Shown here one piece after another: positions 33,894 to 47,182 of a stretch of 64,000 nucleotides of DNA (positions are counted from its first letter, which is position 1; the number at the start of each line of letters is the position of its first letter). Position numbers and translations under genes: made by a program. The DNA is taken from assembly GCF_001039355.2 (NCBI RefSeq), contig NW_019775805.1:125378-189377 (forward strand), in the 5' to 3' direction. The notes under the pieces are model-generated. The model was not told the origin of the DNA and searched no databases. It worked only from the letters and a program-made list of their open reading frames with translations. Source of the stretch: Lingula anatina (taxonomy: Eukaryota; Brachiopoda; Lingulata; Lingulida; Lingulidae).

Positions 33894-36395
33894 ACGGTAA
33901 ATCAAAAGTCTGAACCGGTGATGTCTTTATGTGAAGTCTTTGTGTTTGTACGTCTTGTAAATACGTTTATCTGAAAGCTAATATCCAAATTACGCACATA
34001 TATATTATCTCTAATGGACATTATAAAGAATAAGATCCAATTCTTATGTAACAAAGGTTGTGATTAAAAACACATTAAATAACTCGTATTTTGCTTTCCA
34101 TATAAAAAGGAAATAAACAGTCAAAAGTGATTTCATCTTATTTTTTCCATGCATAGCCTACACTATTCACTGTCTATACTGTTTGTTCTATGAAATTTCA
34201 ATTGGAAATTTTGATTTGATTTGATTTTTAATACTTAAAATGTGAATTATATATTAAATATATAATATACAATAAATACACAGATGACACAAGAAAGCTA
34301 AAAACACTGATTTTCAATGTGGTCTAAAAGGGAGCGATCACGTGACTAGAAATAATAAGAGTTTTAGACTACTTATTGAATAAAACATGTTTTATAAAAC
34401 ATAAAAGGCTCAGCCTCTTAACTTCTGAGCCGATCAAGAAAAAATTCTGACTAAACTTAAACTGATATCTACTAATGGCATATTTTATATGCCTGGAAGC
34501 ACGTTTCACTGGACTATACTCGAGTATAAAAGATGTTTTCACTAAAAAACCACAGAAATGACATGCAGCGCTGGATCTTGTATTAATGTTATGCCATTTG
34601 GTCGAAATTGGAGGATACATAATTTGGAGTGTTGCCCTGTGAGCAGTTATAAACCAGATTTAGTTTTAAGTAACACGTACCAGTACACGTTATTCCACAT
34701 TCAACAAGTCAACCAGTTCCATCTCATAAGCGATGAAATACACTGTATTTAATGGCGGTACAGTTAAATTATTTTGTTTTTTGTAGACTTGGAAATAAAC
34801 TGGTGATTGTGGACCAAATACGTGTTACATACACTAAATAAATGATTGGTTGTGCGTGTGTGTCCGTGAGCACGCGAGCGCAAGAGAGAAAAAATATTCA
34901 TATTTAACATTTTATTTGGTCTGCAGTGTTCGTGTACTCTTCGGCTCTGTCACGTGACCTTGACTGAACACTGCGGTATGCAGAGAACATTAGTATGGGA
35001 CTGGGGTATCTATTTATATGGTAATTTAAAGCACAAGTTTGCTAAAAAAGACTGAGCGGAGGTCAGCGATAACTGTTGTAATACAGGTGCAGCAATAAAG
35101 ACTAGAAAGAAAATAGGGTAGGTCGTTTATATTTATATTGTCTAAACATTTCAGGATGTGAGGAAAAGTGGTATTTTTGGCTTATAATCAGGGGGACGGA
35201 GAGGTCATTGGACAATGGTTTGTGTGAGAGGAAGGGAGGGGATCTAGGGCACCTGATCAGTGGGTATATAAGTAGATTAGCGCACCTGTCTCCTCGGTGG
35301 TCTAAATGAGATAATTTGCATATGTTACTTAGAACAAAGTGATTAAAATTCTTGTACTTATTGTAAAAGGAAGTTTGCACATACAAAGATGCCAAAAATG
35401 CCCAAGCAATACTAAATCCCAAAGATGATTGTAAACATCAGATTGAAAAAAGTCAAAGTCATCCTAGGAAAGTACTACATATGTAGTAGTCATTCAAGTG
35501 TAGTAAATATAGGTCTACAACGATGGCCATTATACGCACCTGTAAAACCGACTTATCAGAGCATTAAAAAGAAAACAACTGTTCATTGTGGCAGGAAAAG
35601 TGCCAAATGACGGATATTCCTGTGGTAAACAACGACTTTCTCATACCTTCTTATCGTTAATGAATCCGTTTCGAGAGTCAGAGTTAGACGAGAGATTTTT
35701 AGTGTGTTTTTGGTATTTATTTCTTAAGAGATTAGGGTACCCATCTATGAAGGTTCAGGTGTTCCGATGGCAAGATTTCAGAATAATTGTGATTACCACC
35801 GCTTTAGTGGTAAAAATGGAGTTTTTAATAGTTTTTTGTGTTCTTCACAATGTTTTTATTGTGGAATTTAGAATCTTATATAAACAGTTGTTATCCCTTT
35901 AAGTAGGCTATAACTTTCGGTCTCAATGTTAAGTCTGACTTTTGACTTTAGTTCTTAGATGAAGCCGGGTCCTCCATCCTCACACGCTTCCTTCACTGTA
36001 GATGATACATGTAATACGGGAATACTACACTGAAAGTCAAGTTTAAAACAGGTTTAAAACAGGTTTAAAAGGTTTTAAAAATTTTTAAAAAGGCCCCTGG
36101 AAACAGTATCCATTACGCAATGAAGGCTGCAGACAGAGAGTACAATAAGATTTGAACAATTTGTATTTTAGCTATTTGTATTTGTGCATCACTGTGCCAA
36201 GGCCGTAACCTGGATTTTATTCACCGGTAGGTACACTATGACAGTCCCCGCATTGACGAGTCATTGTGTTGGTGACATGTTAAAGGTGCGCGTCTGTAAA
36301 AAGGGATAGATACCGCAGTAAACATATCAGCTTACATTGGGTTAAGTATCTCCCAGCAGGCACCCACTTAATGTTTAATACTTGTTTGTGCAGGC
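33894..36395. other. Intergenic interval between two membrane protein genes
   Basis: I see no coding exon. It contains a diverged family T element at 35568-35898 and otherwise unremarkable AT-rich sequence. A possible 5' UTR exon of the next gene begins after the acceptor TTTGTGCAG ending at 36394. Confidence 0.6.
35568..35898. mobile_element. TTAA-flanked MITE, family T, diverged copy
   Basis: It lies between TTAA at 35564-35567 and 35899-35902. Ends (ACAACTGTT against AACAGTTGTTATCCCT) are complementary but more diverged, and the interior keeps CAGAATAATTGTGATTACC and TTTAGTGGTAAAA blocks. Confidence 0.7.
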
Positions 36396-36449
36396 TATAG
36401 AACACCCAGTTAAGACCCCTGTTGACCGCGGGAGCGTCCCATACCTGCC

Positions 36450-37267
36450 ATGGAGACAGAGACCAGTGACAGGAAAGGCTTGACCACAGCCACTGGACGT
36501 AAGTTTAATGATAATTATATTTATTCTTGCAACTGAAAGTTGGATTGTGCATGTACTGTAAAAGAGTGATAAAAGTGTCATTAAAAACATGAAAGAACAA
36601 TCCACTGAGTAAAATATTCAATAAATGTGTTACTATAAAATAGATAAATTACATAAAAAAGCATTGGCCAAATATGCTAACGAGACTGTCGGTTTAGACA
36701 TGGTTCGTTTGGACCAAGAATCGGGCATAATGTGTCGGAATAAGATAGTAGGTGAGACTATATAGTGTCTCAGGCTGTCTGACGGGAAGATTTATTTCAA
36801 TTCAGGAAAATCCTCATCAGAACACAGTATACAGGTTAACTACTTGCAAATGTTGATATAAAGACCAACAGATAACTAGAACTCACGGGAGTCATGGTAT
36901 ATTATTTACAGCATCAAACTTAGTCTTGTGGATCATCATCATCGTTTGCGCAACAATCGCATTCATCGCACTCATCATCGCCGCTGTTGCGCTCTCAAGA
37001 CCCGCCACCCCGAGTGTCGTCGTGCAGAGTGCAGGTGACTCCGTCAACGCTGCTGCCGGCTCCCAGACAGGAAGTGACGTCATGAGTTCAACGAAGACGG
37101 TGGGCGGGGTTCCCATACGACACGATTTCCCGGGGAGAATATGGACCATCGCCATAGGACATGATTACGGGGCGCATGAGTATATGTAAGAGGGGTGGGG
37201 TGTGGGTTTTTGCCAGTAGAGGGGGGCGAGGAGGAGGGAAATGGGGGTTGGAGGGGCCATGCCAGAC

Positions 37268-37302
<35 letters not shown>

Positions 37303-40300
37303 TTATTTTAGTTTTTCCTCTTACACTGTACGTGTTTCTGGATCAAACTATATACACAAGGTACATATATGACGTTTGGAAAAAGTTCTTATTACTTATA
37401 ACAATCATCAAACGGTGTATTCGTAAATATTTCCCAGAAAAGTTTTTTAAACTTTAGTATGTAATTATAAATATTTCCTTCACTTTGCAGTGATACGTCA
37501 GGTGTGTTGGCTGGTTTTCATCATGACCTTATCGCAGCAGGTAAATACATTGGCTCCATAGAGTTTTGATGCGGGAAACTTCCCACTGAGTGATGGTTAG
37601 TAGTGTGTTTGATACAAATTTAAATGCAAACTTCCTTTTGCAGCTAAAAACTTAGTGCTTGATTTCTAACGAAGTTCAAGTCACGTATCACGCACTCTAA
37701 AATGTAACAATATGACATATATATACCAATGACGTCCAATGCTATTCACTTACAAAATTTCCTTTTATTTTGTCGTCCATTTTCTCTTCATGCTCTGTTT
37801 AGGCGACGTCGAAGCTAAGACGAAATTTTAGAAGTCAAGTTGGCTCTATCCCCCCTAAAATTTTGCCCTCTGACAATTCTCTTTTCCAAAAATGCAGTCG
37901 CCACTTATAGGCCTCTGTAAGAGACCATTCCCAGACCCTATCATACTAACTTTGGATCGAACTACATGTATCTCCCAGGGGATTCTCGCTTAATTGCAAT
38001 TAACTGGGGTGGCTTAGATATCTGTCACGCCTGCTGAGGCTGATGGGGGGTCATTAACTATCGTTTAGCAGCTTTAGTGGGCGTCCCAGACGTCTAAGCC
38101 GCTTGGGTTGAAAGCAATTTAGCGAAGGACCGATCCGTGGAGATAGACCGATCCTGTTAGATCGATCTAAGGCTGGGAACCCTGTCTAATTGTTTTTTGT
38201 TTCCAGTGTGTGGTGCGGCTCAAATGAATTGCTATACCATCTGGGACCCTTACTCCAACTGCTGGATGTCCGAGGCAGGTCAGAGGTCATCTGGTGGGAA
38301 GGGTGAGTTCTGAGGTTTAAAGTTTTGGTCAGTGCTCTGGCGTTGATTTTACAGACAGATAAAAATACGAATAAGATGAATCAGCAAAGCACTCAGAGAG
38401 CGTAGACCTCCTCCAAAACATCTCAACTCTCATTATAATCTATCATGATCAATTAATTAATTAATTAATTAATATATGGATCTGATCATAAACACCAATT
38501 GTTACACATGTGTTACAATTCCAGGTCTCCACGCCAAATGGTATGACGCCTGCACGGGATGGTCAGCGAATATTGACAGAATTGGCACGTTTTCCTTCTC
38601 CAACGCCTTCAGCCCCAAATCCAGGTCGTTCTTCTACACCAAACCAGGGTCCAACTTTAATGCCTTGGATATCAGGAACAAGAAGATAGGTGGGTGGTTT
38701 TATAGTTTGGTAGAATTAGGCACTTTTCACATCCACCGGGACTCTGAATTGGTATGGACTGGTGTACGTGTTGTTAACGATAGTCCTAGAAATGGAAGTC
38801 CGGGATCCCAAATGCTAAGCACAGGTTAGGGTTATCCGGAGTATTGGGGTTAGTACATGGGACGAATATGTCACCTGTACAAAGTAATCGGGAACAGGCT
38901 ACGGTGCCTAGCGGACTACCATTCCTGACACACCGGACCACTTTGAGAGGTGCTTAATACGTGTTTCCAATAACGTGGCACTACGCTACAGGAGTTCGAG
39001 TCCCTCTCTGTTACTTGTTCTCCACACGTTTGCTTTCGCCTGTTTAGTTATGTGGCGAGTATGGGGTGTCTGCTTAGGAGACTCTCTTACAAGATAGTCA
39101 GGATGTTAAGTTGTCGATTTTTTAAAGTGGGACAGTCCAGTTAAAGACATCCAGTGTACAATTTAAATCCCTTTCAAAGTGCTTGGGTCGCTCCTCGTTA
39201 AATTTGTGTGAGGACAATAAAATTTTTAAAACATAATATGACGGATAAATGGCGTTAATCGTTATCGGAAAAATAATCATATTTGCAGTCCTTTGCCAAC
39301 CTCTGTATCGGTAGTCAGCCATCTTGACACAATATGAAGATAGTGTCTTTCAAAGCACGAGAGTCTCACGATATCTTGAAGTCTAGGCAATAGAACGAAT
39401 GGCCTATCTGCAAAAAAAGAAAGCAAGCGCGCGTTTTGATCTTTGGCTTTTTCAGAAATTGTTACCTAGTCATGGCGAGTATCAGGGGAGGAAGGTTGAA
39501 GGTCGGTAAATCGGGGGGCCGGTTAGCCCGTTAGATATGAGTTTTGGCGTGAAAGTCAAATTTTATTCTTTGATGAACAGTATCACTTTGTTCTGGAAAC
39601 TATACTAGTCATCATATCAAGACTTGGTAAGCCTGTGTCGAAAAAAACAAAAGCTTCGACTTCCCTGACGATTTAGCGGAGGTATGATGGAAGGAGGGAG
39701 GGAGAAAGGAAGGTCTGACGTCATATTTCAGGTCGAGGCTATACAATGTACTGTACAGTATGTATATCTACACCTGTAACTGCAATGAGTCTCGCCAGAA
39801 ACCGAGATACTAGATAACTTCAGCTCCGCTATAACTGCTGATTGAAGACACTATATACAGTGTATGACAAAGAAGATGAAAAAACATACTGGACTGTATA
39901 CAAGTGATAAGAACGTTTCTTGTAACGAAAGACAATAATTTTATACCAACCAGCAGATCTGTATTGACGTGGTTGAAGATTGTCATTGAAGATACCCTAT
40001 ATCGTAAAGCACCAACTCTCATTCCAGCTGTAGATTGAACAGATCATAAACAAAATATCTTTCTCTCCAGGGTTTCTGGACGGTTGGTCGGAAGATGAGA
40101 AGTGTGTTGCCAGACAAAGCGCCATACAGGGCAAGATACTGGCCAAGAATCAGATAGTGTATGTGACCGCCATTAAGGATATGCTGGATATAGTCACAAA
40201 CGGCACTGTAAGTATAGACAAAATTGATTTATTGCCGGCCTCTTTTTTCGTTACTAGATTTGATTATTTGTATATACACGTACATGTATATGTGCTTAAT

Positions 40301-41105
40301 TTCTTTTTTATTACCTGTGAAAAAAATTAGTTTATTGGTCTATTCGTTTGTTTGTTTGTTTGTTTGTTTAATTGAGTAATTTTATTTAGTTATCTGCTTA
40401 TTCATTTGTCTATCTACCAGTCAAATAAACCAACCGCTTACCTATTTATTTCTTTATGAAAACAACATATTGATAATTAAATCCAGGCACCCACTGAAAG
40501 CATGCTGCGCCGTACCGTTTGCTTATCAGCACCTTTATTGTTTTCATCTTTTTCATCTACAAATTACCTTTTGAAGAATACTCTGCTTCTCCTTAGTCTG
40601 GAGAAATGCAACATACTGATGTGAATAAGTAAATTCCTTAACCTAGGTAGATGCCCTGTTCGCCGGAGATCACTCATTTGACCGTCACGTTGCCGCCGGA
40701 ACGCTCGCCAAGTTGACAGGGTCCGAATTTAGCTGTCGTCTGCGAGGAAACTCGATGATGACCAGAAAAGACAGTGCCTTCATCATGCACTGGAACACTG
40801 GTTTCCAAAAGATCGTCTCCAGCGGGAAGTTCAAGAAGTTGTGTCAGCGAGCCAATGACACACACGGTATGCTTTCTTTCTTGCTTTCTTTTTCCTTCAT
40901 TTGTTTTTATTTGTAAGTATGGTTTCCTTCAAATATAATGCGATATATATTCTTCTTGCTGTGACCCTCTCAAGTAAACTAATATACAACCAAACAAATA
41001 AACAAATGAAGAGTTAAATAGGCACATTTTAAATAGAGATAAATAGACATGACCATCTTCCACTTATTTCTAAACTCGGTTACATCACACGGCTCGGGCC
41101 ATCTC

Positions 41106-41145
<40 letters not shown>

Positions 41146-41366
41146 ATAAAATCAGTCATCGTACAAACTCTGAAACTCTTTTTAACTTACAGACGATACA
41201 ATCAGTAAAAGCAAAATCCTCATATCTTGATTATTCTTTTAAATCAGCAGGACTGAGCTTCTAAATTATAACAAAATGAGACAGAGCTCTGTGTGGTTTC
41301 TAAGTCGTTTTTCTCTTCGTTTTAGCCTCAGACGAGAGAGGAAGGGTAAAGTGCGTGGACACCTAG
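36450..41366 (+). CDS. Type II membrane protein with a bacterial-type periplasmic (amino-acid) binding fold
   Basis: Eight exons (36450-36498, 36912-37185, 37491-37540, 38207-38302, 38525-38689, 40071-40207, 40647-40866, 41326-41366) join in phase to 1032 nt, 343 residues. A 19-residue N-terminus precedes a hydrophobic segment at about 20-44 (WIIIIVCATIAFIALIIAAV), so the long C-terminal part should be extracellular. From about residue 78 the order of motifs follows solute-binding proteins of family 3: a first strand (IWTIAIGHDY), GVLAGFHHDLIAAVCGA where bacterial proteins have GFDVDLAKAIA, a block at FSFSNAFSPKSRSFFYTKP where they have ITPERAKxVDFSxPYY, the second-lobe NKKIGFLDGW, and NGTVDALFAGDHSFDR where they have GRVDAVVxDxxxA. 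Several cysteines suggest extracellular disulfides; two N-glycosylation sequons (NGT, NDT) are present. The assignment rests on pattern, without a search. Confidence 0.75.
37267..37304. repeat. (TTTA)n microsatellite
   Basis: About nine TTTA repeats in intron 2 of the binding-protein-like gene, with a G-rich stretch just before. Confidence 0.95.
37923..38185. mobile_element. MITE family R, outer type, uninterrupted
   Basis: About 263 bp from GACCATTCCCAGACC to GGCTGGGAACCCTGTC with AGATCGATCTAA near the right end and internal inverted GGCTTAGA and TCTAAGCC motifs. It ends about 20 bp before the acceptor of exon 38207. Confidence 0.75.
38779..38932. mobile_element. MITE family P, inverted copy
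   Basis: About 154 bp bounded by ATAGTCCTAGAAATGG and CTAGCGGACTACC, in intron 5 of the binding-protein-like gene. Confidence 0.7.
41102..41143. repeat. (TC)n microsatellite
   Basis: About 20 TC repeats with one interruption, in the last intron of the binding-protein-like gene. Confidence 0.95.
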
Positions 41367-43946
41367 AGGCGCGATAAAGTCACTGCTGGTAGCCAACTAA
41401 TCTGCACAGACTACGAATATAAGTGACTTTTTATGTACAGACACAGGTGTGTCTGTACATATAGCCATCACCTGCGTCTGTCGTCGTCGCCGTCGTCGCC
41501 GTCACCGTGCACTTTCACCGATAATACGATAAGTGGAAACCGTTTACCTTTCGGTTTGAAACTTACAGAACTGATGAATATTCATAAAACGCAGGTTGAG
41601 TTCGAAAATCAGCATGATCGGGCCATTTTTTCAAAAGGAATGCTGTTTTTTCTCTTATTTTCAGCATATACGCAACAAAAATATCCCAATTCCATTCAAA
41701 CTTTTAATCTAGCTTTATTAACATGATATAAATAACCCCATTGAGTTTGAGGATTATATGGCACTGTTAATCATCTATAGCTTTAATGTTGGCATTGCAC
41801 AAAACTAATTTTCTCTTGTAAATTTATTTGCAAAATTAAACACCATTTACCTGCATAATTATCACTGATTCCTAAGTATGTGGCACTGTTAATTTAGACT
41901 TCAAAACTGTATCTGGTAGAGAGCTAAACCTATGGGAGTTTACAGGGAAATCTTAACATGTGTGTTTTATGCAATCTTATTTAATGACCACTTGAAACTT
42001 AATTGGGTAAGTGACTTAATAGCTCTGAACTAAGCTGGTGATTACCCAAGGGACAATTACAGACTGACCAAACTAAACGTAGTGAATGACAAACTGCAGT
42101 GATATTAGTTTATATCCATTTTTGACGCTTTATTACACAATACACAATAACAGGTTTACCATCATTTTTATATAATCAACTAACAATATTGTTAAATGCA
42201 GAAAATGTCCAAATAACACTTTCACATGTCTAATTAGTTCAATAATGAGACTGTTAACATGCCTAAGAATCAAATCTGATGAAAAACTATTACATACACA
42301 AAAAGCGTAACTTCATCAAAACTGAACTGATCAAGCCGATTTTCAAACTTAACCTGTATTTTAGAAAGATTGATCACTTCAGTTATTTTCAAGACACAAG
42401 GCTTATCGGTTTTCCTAGAAATGTGTTATCAGTGTTGTATATATGGCAACAAAAAAACATAACTTTTGTAAAAATGGCCTGAACAAGCTGATACTCGACC
42501 TGTATTTTAGTAAGAAAGATCACTTCTGAGAATTTCATGACAACAGGCCGATCTGTTATCCTTGAAATGTGTTATCAATTTTGTGTTTTCTTTTTAATTT
42601 TTTTTTCAAACACTAATATTTTCAAGATGTAACTTTTAACTCCCATCTACCTGAATATCTGTACATTTTCTGTATTTCCACATAAGTAATAGTTTCGGTG
42701 TTTATATCTTTAAACATTATGTAATAATATTTTATGCACTGTCATCATTTTTCACATAGTGGGATTTTCAATATGTGAATTTGAACTCTCATAGTCCTGA
42801 CACTGTAATCGTATTGACCGTATTGCCTGATTTGAATGATTAAAATTTAGTGTTGATTGACCGGGCTTTTATAAGCAATATTTATTTTGACATCACAACT
42901 AACAAAATGACCTTTTCCGTCATCTTTATTTTCTGCTCTTTGTCTGTACATTTGACAGTTTTGCTGCTTTGTTTTTATTTCCATTCAACAAGCGTCAAGC
43001 AATTCATTTGTCTCACAGTGTTTATAATTTATGTCATTTGATGAAGACCTTTGAAGTTGTTTTGAACTACCAGTATATTGCATAGATAGGTATAGCCTGT
43101 ATGCCACATTAAAGGCATCCAGGTCTAAGCTTTAAGCCTGCTATCAAGCTGGCAAATAGTGTGGAAATATAACGAGCTTTTTTCGCATACATTTCTATTC
43201 ACTACAGTTTCAGTACACCTATTATTCTTATTCTTTCCTTATAATTTTCGGAAGAATTATAACAGGTATGGATGAAAAGAGTTATCATATCCGATAAAAT
43301 CCTTTTAAAAATACGGCCTGAGTAATAAGATCTATATGGAAAATATTAAAAGCATATTTTTTAAGCAAAATGTGAACAAATGAACCTTTGCACGTAGAAG
43401 TAGCAGGGTTGAATGAAACATGAAAACATCGAGTGATTAACTGAAGTTCGTAAATGATTTCAAGAAGAAAAAAGACATGGTTATCTTCCTGCTGTCCCAA
43501 GACGAATCGTGTGCCTTCAGAACGTTCAGAAGGTTAAACTACATGTACATACATCTATAAAAGAGCATCTGCTTTTACGTTTTAACAGACCACTCTAAAT
43601 TGACAACACTGGTTAAACTAAGGACAAGTGCTCTCTTTGTCAGAAGTTATAGACAAGGATTAAAATAATGCTTTTTTAATGTATTTAGGACTTGTAGATG
43701 GATAACTCATTCTGCGTGATTGTCAGAAATACAAAAAAAAAACAGATTCTGTTTCTGGTATTGTATTATTATTATCATTTGTTGAAGTACCACAACAGAT
43801 GACATATCTACGAGTTTTTAGTCGTCCTTGACATTTATTTTGTAAGGTATTCGGACATACCTGGCTGTGGTTTCACGTGTACGACCAATGATGATGCCTT
43901 ATTGCGTATACTGCCTTGTGCTATGCCACTGAATGCTATTACAGAC
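41367..43946. other. Gene-free AT-rich interval
   Basis: I see no coding exon. A loose direct repeat with a period of roughly 165 bp is present at about 42310-42580 (shared ACCTGTATTTTAG and AATGTGTTATCA). Confidence 0.5.
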
Positions 43947-44223
43947 CAGAGGCGGATCCAGGATTATTTGAAGGGGGTTTAGCATTTAGAAATGACAGGC
44001 CGCGGATGCCAAGCCGACCCTCCCCCACCCCACCCACCCCCTTGGCGTGGGGTTCGAGGCCCGCTGGAAGTATTTTAGAGGGCGAACTGTGCCATATGGT
44101 ACGGGTTAAAACTATGATTCAGCAGGTCAAAATTATAATTTCAAGTGGGAGCCGTTGGTGTGATTTTTAAGGAAACCAAGGGGGGATCAGGACCCCCTGG
44201 CATACCCCCTAAATCCGCCACTG
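43947..44223. mobile_element. MITE with GGCGGAT ends, family V
   Basis: A 277-bp element from CAGAGGCGGATCCAGG to CCTAAATCCGCCACTG, flanked by CAGAC at 43942-43946 and 44224-44228 (5-bp target duplication). Confidence 0.75.
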
Positions 44224-45766
44224 CAGACAGTGCCTTTATAAAGTAGTGTCTTTTTATCCTTTTGTTTTCGTGCAAAACACTACATCCACAAATATTACCA
44301 ATTTCTCCTACATGCTTGGAGTGAAAGCATTGCGGACACCCTTCAAATATGCAGAACAAAGCTGCTTTGCACCTGCAAACCCCAGTGGCCACGTCATTAA
44401 TGTACACCTGACCTATTATTTCAGTTTTGTATTATACAAGGTACACAATTCTAACAAACAAAAAGTTTAGTCAACTTTCGTAACTTTGTTTATTGGTCAG
44501 TGCTTCAGCCGGCTATATAGAAGGTTTTGCGACAGCCTTCTCAAAGAACTTTGAAATGTAAATTTTATCTCTTTTTTCCAAAATATTCTTTCATTTTAGC
44601 AAGAGTAATGAAAAATAAATTCTTATACTGGAACTAACGTTGGAACGAAATTCACGACGTTTTGACCTAATCACAAGTTTTTCTTCAGGTGAACTAATCT
44701 GGAGTTGTCACCGGTGTCATGTGGTGACAGTCTGTGCGGGATGTCTCCCGGAACCCCCTCACTTTGATATATACGAATTATGTCCACAAGCAGATCGCTG
44801 TAATGACTCGTTCACTTAACAACAAACACAACTCAACAAAGACTACTTTCAGAACTGATCTAACGTAAAGACGCCTTAATGACGTAGACCAGATACCATA
44901 GAGACACACAATAAAACCTGAGTAATACTTACTGGTGACGGCAGTTGGTTAATTTCCGATTTAAGTTGCATTAAGTCTGAACGTGCCAACAGACAACCAG
45001 AATATTCGCAGGAAATTTGTTTTTCCTCGTTCTTTTCATGTTTGATATCACAGTGAAACAAAAGGGTTTGATTTCTGATGTTGATCTTTTGAAGATTTCT
45101 AATACGACTACTTTCGTCTCACTTCCGGTAGACTTGTGTTCAGCAGTTTTCGCAGCTCCACTCTCGACATTCTGAAGCTTTTCTCACCGGTAAGTTTCTG
45201 GTTATTTGAAAGGTAAGCCTTTGTATTTTACGGTCACTGTCTCAAATATGTTATTGGTATATTAAGTGTAAAAAAAAACAACAGAAAACGTGAGTTTTCA
45301 GAGTGAATTCAACCATCGGATCCGGATTTTGAGATTATTTTAGATGATTTTTCCATTCTCTGTCGTAGCTGATTTTATTCCAAGACAAATTATATAAAAT
45401 TTAGAAAAGTACATGTAGTTTGGGTCGTTTTTTTCTTGCGGTTGTTGGGCGTAAAGATTTAAGGCGTAGAACAGTGCATATTCTGTATATGTACTGTCTT
45501 GCATGGCAATGCATAGCCTAGGAATACTGCACATGAAATATTTTCATTGTTTTTGAAGATTGTTTGACATCCATTTGAGAGCACATGTGCATTGTAAACA
45601 TTTTCTTTTTTAATTCATATCTGGATATTCTAACTTTTATTATCATGATTTTGTAAAACTCAGCTGTCGAAAAAAAACAGCTTTCAAAATATTTGGTCTT
45701 TCCTTCTAAAATAACAGTCTTAACGGTACACTTGAACAGCGTCCAATTGTTGGAAAATTTTAGACG

Positions 45767-45886
45767 ATGGCTGGCTATTTCGTCACCTTACTTGCCGTTG
45801 CCATGGTGACAGTGACTGTGGTTAAAGAAACCCAGGCAGTGTGCTGTAAAGCGGTTGAGATCGGCTGGTGTTCGGACTGTACAAAG
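45767..45886 (+). pseudogene. Orphan signal-peptide exon of a mytimycin-like gene
   Basis: The exon gives 40 residues starting MAGYFVTLLAVAMV and ending VCCKAVEIGWCSDCTK, four cysteines, with a GTTAGA donor. No second cysteine-rich exon follows before 49 kb. Relative to the partner gene, its promoter lacks about 85 bp that hold the TATA box, and its CRE reads TGACGGCA (44936-44943). It is probably a dead duplicate. Alternatively it could be a distal first exon, since its phase is compatible with exon 52575-52681. Confidence 0.7.
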
Positions 45887-45976
45887 GTTAGAAAAAATTC
45901 ATTGACCTTTTGTCGTCTAGTCGTCCAAGATCCACATTCAAAGTGAGTCCCTTTTTTTTTTCTTTGGTTTTATGTT

Positions 45977-46197
45977 ATAATCTCTTAAAAGATGGTTTCA
46001 GAGTATAGCCATCTGTGGAGGTCACGTGGTCTGATGACAAGCTCAGATGTCAGAATAATATCTATAACTGCCGTTTTTGTGGTAAAATATATTTTAATAT
46101 ATTATTAAATATATTTTAGAATATATTTTATTCCTATGAGTTGTTTACGATGTTTTAATTGTGAAATATAGATCTCATACGAAGAGTTATTATCCCT
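45977..46197. mobile_element. TTAA-type MITE, family T, 5'-truncated
   Basis: The right end CGAAGAGTTATTATCCCT followed by TTAA is intact, and the interior has GGAGGTCACGTGGTCTGA as in the long form at 4330. The left end is missing. Confidence 0.75.
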
Positions 46198-46386
46198 TTA
46201 AACTTTGTAACTATTTCAACGCACTCACCTTCCACCGCTAACGTGATTATTGTAAGCAAACAGTGGTAAAATTTGTGCCCATTGATTTTGTGTCTGAAAT
46301 CTGTCTTTTCACCATCAAATAACTATATCGGCATTACTTTGAATATCACTTTGAACAGATTTTTGTTTAGTCATCGTTAGTAATAC

Positions 46387-46606
46387 CCCCTTTACACTGG
46401 ACGGCGTCCTTTCTGCGTCCCGTAGTACCGCCTTGTTTGAGAGAAAAAAAAACAATAACACTTTACGTGCCCACAAGAGGCCAATCATTGAACACTAATT
46501 TTGCAACCAAAGCGATGTTTGTGCCTCCTTTTTCAAGACCACAACGATGCCAGTTTCATGGGCGCACCCAGAACGCAGTAAGGACGCCGCCCAGTGTAAA
46601 GGATTT
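46387..46606. mobile_element. MITE family M, copy 2
   Basis: About 220 bp with ends CTTTACACTGGACGGCGTCC and its near complement GGACGCCGCCCAGTGTAAAG. It is in the intron of the orphan copy and was inserted before the segmental duplication, because the partner has it at the same place (51189). Confidence 0.85.
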
Positions 46607-47182
46607 TAAAATACACATTTGAAACGTTACCAAGTCAAAGCTACCGGTGTGAGGTGAATGGTAGTCCGCTTGAAAAACGACACTAGTTTCTGGTTGCCAG
46701 GTTCATTTTTGAAAAACGGAACTTGAAACTAGAAGCCAGACACTTACTTCAGCGCCCCACCTGTGCGAATCATATGGGAACCCGTACTGCCATTAGCCAT
46801 TCATGTGTACCTGTATATTAGTCTGGGTGACTGGTGCTATATCTTGGCCAAATTGGAAAAAATGTGGAAAAAGCATGAAACTTGGCACAAATGTTCTTTG
46901 GACTATGCTGATCATTTTCAAGGCAGTGCCCAAAATTTCAAAGCTTTGCTTAGCAACCGTTGCTATGGAAGTGAATTTCCTTAGTAACAAGCTAATTAGA
47001 CCTCTCTTGTCCAGTTTAAATGGTTAAGAAATGCTAATAACTATATTTCAGGGCATCAGTACTATCACTCTAAGGCAATTAAGGCAATTAAAACCCAAAT
47101 TAACCTTAGGCACAGTTGCTAGGTAGCATATTACCCTAGCAACAAGCATTTAAAGTTGCGTTAGTCTATCAAGTAAGATATT

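Larger units (their letters stand above)
44763..46800 (+). repeat. Upstream arm of a mytimycin-locus segmental duplication
   Basis: The promoter, 5' UTR exon (ending 45189), intron, coding exon and part of the next intron, including the family M element, match 49484-52510 in the same order. Similarity fades near 46660-46800, after which a Tc1-like relic begins. Confidence 0.75.

Noticed and set aside
35588-35902. 104-codon frame on +
   Set aside because: It lies almost wholly inside a TTAA-flanked MITE.
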